DNA from: Flavisolibacter sp. | GTDB taxonomy: Bacteria; Bacteroidota; Bacteroidia; Chitinophagales; Chitinophagaceae | Direction: 5' to 3' | Length of the DNA stretch: 16,304 nt | Assembly: GCA_017745135.1 (NCBI GenBank) | Contig: JAGIAB010000026.1 | Coordinates: forward strand, 1 to 16,304 | Part shown: in pieces, positions 8,179 to 13,438 of the stretch | How positions within the stretch are numbered: position 1 is the stretch's first letter | How the letters are laid out: every line of letters starts with the position of its first letter | Program-made: the position numbers and the translations under genes | Notes under the pieces: model-generated | What the model was told of the DNA's origin: nothing | What the model saw: only the letters and a program-made list of their open reading frames with translations | Databases searched by the model: none

Positions 8179-8700
8179 ATGAAATTGAAATTTTTGAGCC
8201 TGGTTGCAGCTACAGGTATTTTCTTCGTCTCGTGTAGCACTACTTATCAAAGCACTTCCGATAATGCCGCTTATAATGTAACTATTCCCACAAATATTCG
8301 CTCTCATTTTGCTATTGCCTATCCTGATGCAACTGCCGTTGTTTGGAATGCATACGATGTTAACTCGGTGCCTATCGACTGGGGACTTACCGGCTGGAAT
8401 ACATTAGGCAGTGATGCGTACACTGTAAGTTTTAACATGGGTAGCGACCAATACTATGCCTGGTATGATGCGAATGGAAATTTAATCGGAACGACAACCG
8501 TAGTTTCCGATTATACTAAAATGCCTTATACTATATCCACTTTACTCCGGGAGAAATACAATGGATATACCATTGACAGGATAGACAAGGAAATAGCCGG
8601 CAGCAAAACCAATTATGAAATTAATTTGTCGCAGGGCGATACTAAAGTGAAGTTGCTAGTGGATAGTAACGGTAATGTGTTGAAAGAAAAAACGAAATAA
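8179..8700 (+). CDS. PepSY-like (BLIP-like) lipoprotein
   Basis: A 173-residue envelope lipoprotein. The signal peptide ends in the lipobox FVSC with Cys19 as the lipidation site. The rest resembles the PepSY-like domains common in Bacteroidota: a helix followed by a strand pattern occurs twice, first FAIAYPDATAVVWNAYD (about 48-64) with YTVSFNMGSDQYYAWYDANG, then ISTLLREKYNGYTIDRIDKE (about 119-138) with NYEINLSQGDTKVKLLVD and NGNVLKEK. PepSY-type domains are thought to be protein-binding or inhibitory modules and are often found near two-component systems; here the gene converges on one. The start is supported by the signal peptide directly after the ATG. A strong terminator follows 19 nt after the stop. 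A short dyad, CAATA-tgc-TATTG (8145-8157), lies 21 nt before the start. Confidence 0.85.
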   Translation: MKLKFLSLVAATGIFFVSCSTTYQSTSDNAAYNVTIPTNIRSHFAIAYPDATAVVWNAYDVNSVPIDWGLTGWNTLGSDAYTVSFNMGSDQYYAWYDANGNLIGTTTVVSDYTKMPYTISTLLREKYNGYTIDRIDKEIAGSKTNYEINLSQGDTKVKLLVDSNGNVLKEKTK

Positions 8701-8719
8701 GCAACAGGCAAGCATACAT

Positions 8720-8750
8720 AAAGCTCATGATCCTTTCGTGAGCTTTATTT
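8720..8750 (+). terminator. Rho-independent terminator of the PepSY-like lipoprotein gene
   Basis: AAAGCTCA (8720-8727) pairs perfectly with TGAGCTTT (8739-8746) around an 11-nt loop and is followed by ATTTTTTTA running into the end of the response-regulator gene. In the opposite direction the hairpin is followed by ATGTATGC rather than T residues, so it should stop rightward transcripts mainly and offers only a weak pause to the leftward operon. Confidence 0.85.
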
Positions 8751-8751
8751 T

Positions 8752-9450
8752 TTATGCCCGTTGAAGCACCAGCCGGTATCCTGCCTGGGGTATGGTTTCA
8801 ATTTGCACATCTGTTTCTGTTTTTAAAAGCTTTCGAAGTTTAGCGACATACACATCCATGCTTCGTCCCAAAAAATAATCGTTCTTTCCCCATACATGAT
8901 TCAAAATATCTTCTCTTCTCAGCACTTTGTTGGCGTGTTCGCAAAAGAAATGAAGAAGATTGGTTTCTTTTTGTGTGAGAATGATCTCTTCCTCGCCTTT
9001 CATAATCCTGTTCTCCAGGGGAAAAAAGTGCAAACTGCCAATGGTATATTCAGGTTTGGCTGTAGGCATTAATAATTTATTGCGGCGAAGAAAAACATTC
9101 ATCCTGCTTAAAAGTTCTTTCATGCTGAATGGCTTGGTGATGAAATCATCTGCACCGGTCTCAAATCCTTTCAGCTTATCTTCTTCCATTGATTTTGCGG
9201 TGAGGAAAAGAATCGGAACTACATCGTTTCGCTGCCTGATTTTTTTAGCCAGCGAAAATCCATCACGGCCCGGCATGTTTACATCCAGTAAACAGATATC
9301 AGGCATTTTTCTTTGAAACTGGTCCCAGGCGGTTTCACCATCGGGACAGTTGATGACTTCATAACCTTCTTCTTCAAGGTTATCCTTAATGATAAAGCCC
9401 ATTTGCAGATCATCCTCTGCTAACAGCACTTTGATGTTTTTGGTTATCAT
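8752..9450 (-). CDS. OmpR/PhoB-family response regulator
   Basis: A 232-residue DNA-binding response regulator. The receiver domain spans about 5-120: the acidic pocket is Glu12-Asp13-Asp14 (LLAEDD), the phospho-acceptor is Asp56 (CLLDVNMPG), the switch Thr is Thr84 (FLTAK) and the conserved Lys is Lys106 (ITKPF). The C-terminal winged helix-turn-helix spans about 135-230, with LTQKETNLLHFFCEHANKV, VWGKNDYFLGRSMDVYVAKL and the terminal hairpin PQAGYRLV, as in OmpR, PhoB and Bacteroidota RprY. All key residues are intact. The gene begins 3 nt after the stop of the histidine-kinase gene, so the two are one operon and probably translationally coupled, with the kinase first. Likely targets are the 11-bp-spaced direct repeats at 10792-10807 and 10858-10873. 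Confidence 0.96.
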   Translation of the reverse strand: MITKNIKVLLAEDDLQMGFIIKDNLEEEGYEVINCPDGETAWDQFQRKMPDICLLDVNMPGRDGFSLAKKIRQRNDVVPILFLTAKSMEEDKLKGFETGADDFITKPFSMKELLSRMNVFLRRNKLLMPTAKPEYTIGSLHFFPLENRIMKGEEEIILTQKETNLLHFFCEHANKVLRREDILNHVWGKNDYFLGRSMDVYVAKLRKLLKTETDVQIETIPQAGYRLVLQRA

Positions 9451-9453
9451 GTA

Positions 9454-10722
9454 TTACTCTGCTGGTAATGAAATACTGAATTCGCTGCCGACCCCCACTT
9501 TGCTTTTCACGCTGATCTTTCCATGATGTGCCTGTACAATGCGTTTTACAAAAGCCAGCCCCAATCCAAAGCCTCTTGCCGATACTTCTTCTCCGTTGGG
9601 AATACGGTAAAATTTTTTAAAGATCTTGTTCAGGTATTTTCTGTCAATGCCTTTTCCATTGTCTTTCACTGAAAGAACAATACCCGCACCGTTACTCCAT
9701 GTGCTGATTGTAATTTTGGGGTACTCAGAATATTTTAACGCATTTTCAATGAGGTTGGTAATTACAATTAACAGGTAACCTTTATCCGCCTTTATAAAAG
9801 GATCTAAAGCCTTAAATCTTCGTTCCAGTTGAACGTTTTTTGAGACAATTAAACTTTGCAGGTTATCGATCGCTTCATCTATCACTTCATGAACGTTCAG
9901 TTTTCTTTTTTGCAGATGAAGCAAGTTGCTTTCCGAATAGGCGTGCCTCAGCAATCGTTCAATTTGCTCCTGCAAATAATTTCCCTGGTATTGAACAATA
10001 GATGCGTATCGTGATAGCTTTTCAGGCCGTTCGGATATGGATGGATTGGTCAGCACTTCTGCTGCAAGGTTGATTACCGATACTGGTGTTTTAAATTCGT
10101 GTGTGAAATTATTGACGAAATCTCTTTGTATTTCATTCAGAAATTTTTGACGGTATAAATAGTAGATGCTGCTTCCCAGGAGGATCAACACAATCAGCAG
10201 AATGATGCTGGCTATAATCCAGAAGTTCAATTTGGATAAAATGTATTTGTTCCTGTGTGGAAAATAAAGAGTAAGATGATTGTACGCACTGCCTGAAGCA
10301 GGCATGGTAACCTTTGAATTTTTTGCAGACGTGGCAGAAGGCAAATAAACAACGAAGTCATAACTGCCGCTATTCGCATTATAAAAGCCGGCATAGCAAT
10401 CAGTGAAAATATCTTCGTTCTCGAACTCGCTTTGCAAATAAAACCGGGTGCTGTCCACATTTATTTGCGAACGATTCAGCCGAACCAAAAATGTTTGATC
10501 ATTGGGACTTGAAATCAGTTCATTCAGATTATGAGAGATGGTCAAAGGCTCATTGATATCTTCATAAAATCCGCGTACTGCTTTGGCGATGGCCTTGTCA
10601 AATTCCTTTTGTTCGTGATAATAAACATCCCTGAGCCAAACCAGTTGGAAAATAATAATAGCTGCAATAATAAAAGTGCTGATAAAAATGGCAAGACGTA
10701 TAGTTTTTGAACGGAAAGCCAT
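9454..10722 (-). CDS. Two-component sensor histidine kinase
   Basis: A membrane sensor kinase of 422 residues from the ATG at 10722 (MAFRSKTIRLAIF), chosen because the first membrane helix then starts at about residue 9; an ATG at 10758 would add 12 residues. Layout: membrane helix about 9-29; periplasmic sensor region about 30-165 with no fold I recognise; second membrane helix about 168-192; HisKA domain with FTHEFKTPV, phospho-acceptor His208; HATPase_c domain with the N box (NLIENALKYSE), G1 (DNGKGID), F box (IFKKFYRI) and G2 (GFGLGLAFVK). All catalytic motifs are present. It resembles the RprX-type kinases of Bacteroidota in arrangement. It precedes its response regulator by 3 nt. The periplasmic part is short and gives no clue to the signal. 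Confidence 0.94.
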   Translation of the reverse strand: MAFRSKTIRLAIFISTFIIAAIIIFQLVWLRDVYYHEQKEFDKAIAKAVRGFYEDINEPLTISHNLNELISSPNDQTFLVRLNRSQINVDSTRFYLQSEFENEDIFTDCYAGFYNANSGSYDFVVYLPSATSAKNSKVTMPASGSAYNHLTLYFPHRNKYILSKLNFWIIASIILLIVLILLGSSIYYLYRQKFLNEIQRDFVNNFTHEFKTPVSVINLAAEVLTNPSISERPEKLSRYASIVQYQGNYLQEQIERLLRHAYSESNLLHLQKRKLNVHEVIDEAIDNLQSLIVSKNVQLERRFKALDPFIKADKGYLLIVITNLIENALKYSEYPKITISTWSNGAGIVLSVKDNGKGIDRKYLNKIFKKFYRIPNGEEVSARGFGLGLAFVKRIVQAHHGKISVKSKVGVGSEFSISLPAE

Positions 10723-10791
10723 TTGTGGATGATTTACTGGAGGTTTGTAAAACAGCAAAGTTGCTACTCGTCCTTTGATTCTTCGATTGAA

Positions 10792-10873
10792 TTAACCGGC
10801 CATTAACCTGTACTAACAGTTCTCAAACATTACTTCCCAAAAATATTTCAATAGTGGTTAACCGGCTGTTAAC
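10792..10873. promoter_or_regulatory. Two TTAACCGGC-NN-TTAAC boxes: putative response-regulator operators
   Basis: The 168-bp region between the divergent kinase and small secreted protein genes holds two copies of a 16-bp element, TTAACCGGC-NN-TTAAC, at 10792-10807 and 10858-10873. Within each copy the TTAAC half-sites start exactly 11 bp apart, the tandem one-turn spacing bound by OmpR/PhoB-type dimers. The copies are 66 bp apart. A weaker half-site (CTAAC, 10813-10817) follows the first copy. On the minus strand a -7-like TATTTTTG (10845-10838) lies between the boxes; on the plus strand CATCTTTG (10883-10890), one mismatch from TAnnTTTG, lies just past the second box. The role is inferred from layout. 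Confidence 0.55.
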
Positions 10874-10926
10874 GGTTCAAAACATCTTTGAATGCGGCGT
10901 CACTTTGTGTCATAAAATTCAGAAAC

Positions 10927-11190
10927 ATGAAAAAATTAGTATTGAGCTTTTTACTGATCGGTGCTTTGGCAGTAGCTGGTTCCGCTCAAACCACAAAAAC
11001 AACGAAAAGCACACAGCCTGTAACAAAATCAAAAACGGTAACAAAAACCGATAGTACATCATCCAATGTGCAGGCCCACAAGCCAATGACAACAACAACA
11101 ACAGCTCCCGGTAAAAAAACAGCTATGACAAAGCCTAGACACAAACATCACCCGGCACACAAAACAAAACAAAAAACAACTTCAAAATAG
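10927..11190 (+). CDS. Small secreted Thr/Lys/His-rich protein, function unknown
   Basis: An 87-residue protein that I cannot assign to a family. The ATG at 10927 is preferred over one at 10888 because it directly precedes a textbook signal peptide (MKKLVLSFLLIGALAVAGSA, likely cut before Gln21). The mature part, about 67 residues, is low-complexity: Thr, Lys, Ser and Pro dominate, with a His/Lys-rich end (PRHKHHPAHKTKQK). It has no Cys and almost no hydrophobic residues, so it is probably disordered, strongly basic and exported to the periplasm or outside. Small basic Thr/Lys-rich exported proteins of this kind are often stress-induced, but that is a general impression. It is divergent from the two-component operon, with the putative operator boxes between them, and has its own strong terminator; this makes it the best candidate target of that system. 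Confidence 0.78.
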   Translation: MKKLVLSFLLIGALAVAGSAQTTKTTKSTQPVTKSKTVTKTDSTSSNVQAHKPMTTTTTAPGKKTAMTKPRHKHHPAHKTKQKTTSK

Positions 11191-11218
11191 GTTTATCATG
11201 TGTTAGGTTGCAATGCAC

Positions 11219-11251
11219 CCTTCCGCAGTCTTGCGGAAGGTTTTTCTTTTT
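11219..11251 (+). terminator. Rho-independent terminator of the small Thr/Lys-rich protein gene
   Basis: CCTTCCGCA (11219-11227) and TGCGGAAGG (11232-11240) form a perfect 9-bp GC-rich stem with a 4-nt loop, followed by TTTTTCTTTTT. It lies 28 nt after the stop codon and separates this gene from the RMD1-family gene, whose start is only 38 nt further on. Confidence 0.92.
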
Positions 11252-11289
11252 AAAAGGTCTTCGGCATCAGTTTTTCTGTAAATCTTTTA

Positions 11290-12075
11290 ATGACACAAAA
11301 AGTTATCTCCTATCAAATTGCTGATGCCATTGATGTAAAGGGATTTTGTGCTGAATTTAAAGCAGAGCTGTACTATAGCGACCCGGCAGAGCTGTTTTTT
11401 AAAACCGGTACTGACCAGTACGTATATGTTTTTAAATACGGCGCTGTTTGTTTTTTGAATTATGAGGATATTGAAATAGGAGAAGTTTTAAAACAGATCA
11501 TTCCGTTCTGCAAAAATGTTTTTAGTAATAAGCTTACAGACGAATTTCTGGTTGAGACAGGAACCAAAGAACTGCGTGTTGGTTTTAATAAAATTGAAGT
11601 GCCGTCAGCAACCATAGATGTCATGCGATTGGTAATGCTCAATGTGAGCCAATCCGTTGCTCTTGATTATTATGAAGAACAGACCACCAGTCTTTTAGCA
11701 GAAACCAATAACTATACGCAGCAACTGGAAAACAAGGGTCGGTTGGGTATTTCGGGATCAAAACTGAAAAAGTATATTGGAAGAACCTTGTTGTTACGGA
11801 ACCGGATTGCTGAAAACATTTATGTCTTTGACTCCCCGCCGGAAACATGGGAAAATGAAAGCCTTAATAAGATCGATGCCGATCTTAAAAGAACATTTGA
11901 CTTGCAGGTACGAGTACGTGTTATACAGGAAGGACTTGCCATTATCAGGGATAACCTTGAATTGTTTAGAGGGCTACTTCAATACCGTAACGGTAATATC
12001 CTGGAGTGGATTGTAATCATCCTGATACTGGTGGAAGTATTGGACTTGTTTATCCAAAAACTTTTTCACCATTAA
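11290..12075 (+). CDS. RMD1/YagE (DUF155) family membrane-anchored protein
   Basis: A 261-residue protein of the RMD1/DUF155 family, known from fungal and animal mitochondria (RMD1, RMND1) and from many bacteria. The mitochondrial members support translation or meiotic division; the bacterial role is not established. The N-terminal part (about 1-120) is a mixed alpha/beta region with YVYVFKYGAVCFLNYED. The family core follows: a long helical region with GISGSKLKKYIGRTLLLRNR (about 154-173), then FDSPPETWEN (about 179-188), DLKRTFDLQVRVRVIQEGL (about 199-217) and the C-terminal signature RNGNILEWIVIILILVEVL, a single membrane helix about 242-256 leaving a short tail. Length is close to other bacterial members. 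It follows a terminator closely, so it needs its own promoter, which I could not find. Its stop codon overlaps that of the converging arginine decarboxylase gene. Confidence 0.9.
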   Translation: MTQKVISYQIADAIDVKGFCAEFKAELYYSDPAELFFKTGTDQYVYVFKYGAVCFLNYEDIEIGEVLKQIIPFCKNVFSNKLTDEFLVETGTKELRVGFNKIEVPSATIDVMRLVMLNVSQSVALDYYEEQTTSLLAETNNYTQQLENKGRLGISGSKLKKYIGRTLLLRNRIAENIYVFDSPPETWENESLNKIDADLKRTFDLQVRVRVIQEGLAIIRDNLELFRGLLQYRNGNILEWIVIILILVEVLDLFIQKLFHH

Positions 12076-12629
12076 TTCTCATAAATAAAAACAGCCAAAG
12101 CAACAACAATGGTAAATTGATTTTTTTCTGCCCCTTGTGCTGATTGCACAATACTGTCTACAAGTACGTCGCGGCCCTCCAGTTTGTAATTCTTTTTGCC
12201 TTTTCGAAAAACTTTCTCTCCGTCAAATTTGGGGTTCCACTGCGTAACAAGGTTTTCAATGGCCATTTCAATAACATCCTGCTCTACATCTTCCGCAGTG
12301 CGGCCAATGATTTCCTCTGCTTCTGTCAGAAATCCATGTTCGGTTTTATCCTTAGGCTGCGCCATGCCAATCCCGGCGGTAATGATCTGCCCCGGCTCAT
12401 TGGTTTGCGATTGGGCCATAATGGCAAAAGTGATTTGGCCGGACCGCAGGAGCTTGATGCCCTCTTCCCTTGAAATGAGCTTGCAGCCCGGGGGTATTAC
12501 ACTTGATGTTTTAATAAAATTGCAGGTATGAACGCCGGCATCTCGTAAAGCCTCTTCAAAAGCCCTCATACCTTTTTGGTGAACGCCGGTTCCTTTGGTA
12601 AAGAAAAAATGGGTAGGTACTATTGCCAT
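12072..12629 (-). CDS. Pyruvoyl-dependent arginine decarboxylase (PvlArgDC)
   Basis: This enzyme converts arginine to agmatine and CO2 using a pyruvoyl group made by self-cleavage, in the cytoplasm. The likely start is the ATG at 12629 (MAIVPTHFFFTKGTGVH), giving 185 residues; earlier in-frame starts at 12695 and 12659 add sequence that does not look like the family. The self-processing site is the conserved Ser-Ser in IKTSSVIPPG, Ser42-Ser43, where cleavage would leave the pyruvoyl group on the larger chain. Further matches to archaeal and chlamydial PvlArgDC are AIMAQSQTNEPGQIITAGIG and MAQPKDKTEHGFLTE, then the C-terminal strand region FTIVVALAVFIY. The length is slightly above the roughly 165 residues of the Methanocaldococcus enzyme. 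No agmatine-processing gene is adjacent. It could feed polyamine synthesis or arginine-dependent acid resistance. Its stop overlaps the RMD1-family stop. Confidence 0.92.
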   Translation of the reverse strand: MAIVPTHFFFTKGTGVHQKGMRAFEEALRDAGVHTCNFIKTSSVIPPGCKLISREEGIKLLRSGQITFAIMAQSQTNEPGQIITAGIGMAQPKDKTEHGFLTEAEEIIGRTAEDVEQDVIEMAIENLVTQWNPKFDGEKVFRKGKKNYKLEGRDVLVDSIVQSAQGAEKNQFTIVVALAVFIYEN

Positions 12630-12740
12630 AATGCCTGATTGCTGCAAAGACAGGACCATCCAAAATGTAGAAGCACAGCCGTGTAAATTTACCAATGAAA
12701 AACCCTCATTTTGGCGCTATTGACATATATGGAAAACTCT

Positions 12741-12793
12741 TTTGGTAGTATTAAACAGATAATATTAATTTAGACACAGTAAAGAACGTTCTT
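12741..12793 (+). promoter_or_regulatory. Putative promoter and palindromic operator of the SWIB gene
   Basis: TTTG at 12741-12744 and TAATTTAG at 12766-12773 (one mismatch to TAnnTTTG) are 21 nt apart, fitting the Bacteroidota -33/-7 layout and predicting a start near 12780. A perfect 12-bp palindrome, AAGAACGTTCTT (12782-12793), lies right at that point, 24 nt before the ATG, where a bound repressor would block initiation. Both parts are visible; the function is inferred. Confidence 0.45.
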
Positions 12794-12817
12794 ACTAACC
12801 GTTAAATTCTAATTTTT

Positions 12818-13225
12818 ATGGCAAAAGCAGCAAAAAAAGCCGCAAAAAAAACAACAAAAAAAGCCGCTAAAAAGGCTCCTGCAAAAGCAGCAAAAAAATC
12901 AACTAAAAAAGCAGCTCCTAAGAAAGCAGCTCCTAAAAAGGTCGCTAAAAAAGCAGCTCCTAAAAAGAAATCTGCCCGTAAGCCAAATGCAGCCTTTATG
13001 GCTCCTTTGACTCCAAGTGCAACCTTAGCAGAAGTAGTTGGCAGCAAGCCAATGCCAAGGACTGAGGTAGTGAAAAAAATATGGGACTACATTAAGAAGA
13101 ACGGCTTGCAGGATAAAAACAACAGAAGAATGATCAATGCCGATGCTAAATTGAAACCAATCTTCGGTAAAGATCAAATCTCTATGTTTGAACTGGCCAA
13201 GATCGTGAACAAACACGTGAAATAA
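12818..13225 (+). CDS. SWIB/MDM2-domain protein with histone H1-like Lys/Ala-rich tail
   Basis: A 135-residue basic protein. Residues 1-55 are a low-complexity Lys/Ala/Pro tail (AKKAAKKTTKKAAKK, then KKAAPKKAAPKK), like the C-terminal tails of histone H1 and of bacterial H1-like proteins, expected to bind DNA backbone without sequence preference. Residues about 58-135 form a SWIB/MDM2 domain: FMAPLTPSATLAEVVGSKPM, PRTEVVKKIWDYIKKNGLQD, NRRMINADAKLKPIFGKD and FELAKIVNKHVK, with the characteristic helix-strand order and complete at both ends. Such proteins occur in Bacteroidota, Chlamydiae and a few other phyla and are presumed nucleoid-associated. The tail is built from near-identical 15-bp DNA repeats, so its length may vary between strains. 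The gene stands alone with a putative promoter, palindrome and terminator. Confidence 0.93.
   Translation: MAKAAKKAAKKTTKKAAKKAPAKAAKKSTKKAAPKKAAPKKVAKKAAPKKKSARKPNAAFMAPLTPSATLAEVVGSKPMPRTEVVKKIWDYIKKNGLQDKNNRRMINADAKLKPIFGKDQISMFELAKIVNKHVK
12908..12964 (+). repeat. 15-bp repeat units encoding KAAPK in the SWIB protein tail
   Basis: AAAGCAGCTCCTAAR occurs at 12908-12922, 12923-12937 and 12950-12964; the first two are in tandem and the third follows after 12 bp. They encode the KAAPK motif of the basic tail. Near-identity at DNA level, including the same codons, points to recent duplication or slippage. Confidence 0.85.
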
Positions 13226-13249
13226 GCCGGTAATTTTGTTGACAATAGT

Positions 13250-13286
13250 AAGCCATCCCCTTCACTGCGGGATGGCTTTTGTTTTT
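13250..13286 (+). terminator. Rho-independent terminator of the SWIB gene
   Basis: AAGCCATCCC (13250-13259) and GGGATGGCTT (13269-13278) form a perfect 10-bp stem with a 9-nt loop, followed by TTGTTTTT. It lies 24 nt after the stop codon and separates the gene from the downstream helicase gene. Confidence 0.93.
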
Positions 13287-13438
13287 CTATTGAACCAATA
13301 AAATAATCGTTGATTCTGTTTTTCCACAATGCTAAAATCCATAGCAATTCCCATTACCTTTGGCGGAGCAGGTTAGCTCTCCATTGAAGAACGGTGTTGC
13401 AGGAGTTGTTGTCGTCACATTTGTAAATCAGAAATAGT

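Noticed and set aside
12144..12531. Two plus-strand frames of about 110 codons opposite the arginine decarboxylase
   Set aside because: Both are complements of a strongly conserved enzyme gene and show no domain of their own.
12797..12805. AACCGTTAA in the SWIB leader, also found reversed near the second two-component box
   Set aside because: It is a single 9-mer match without the 11-bp-spaced partner half-site, so it is not good evidence for the same regulator acting here.
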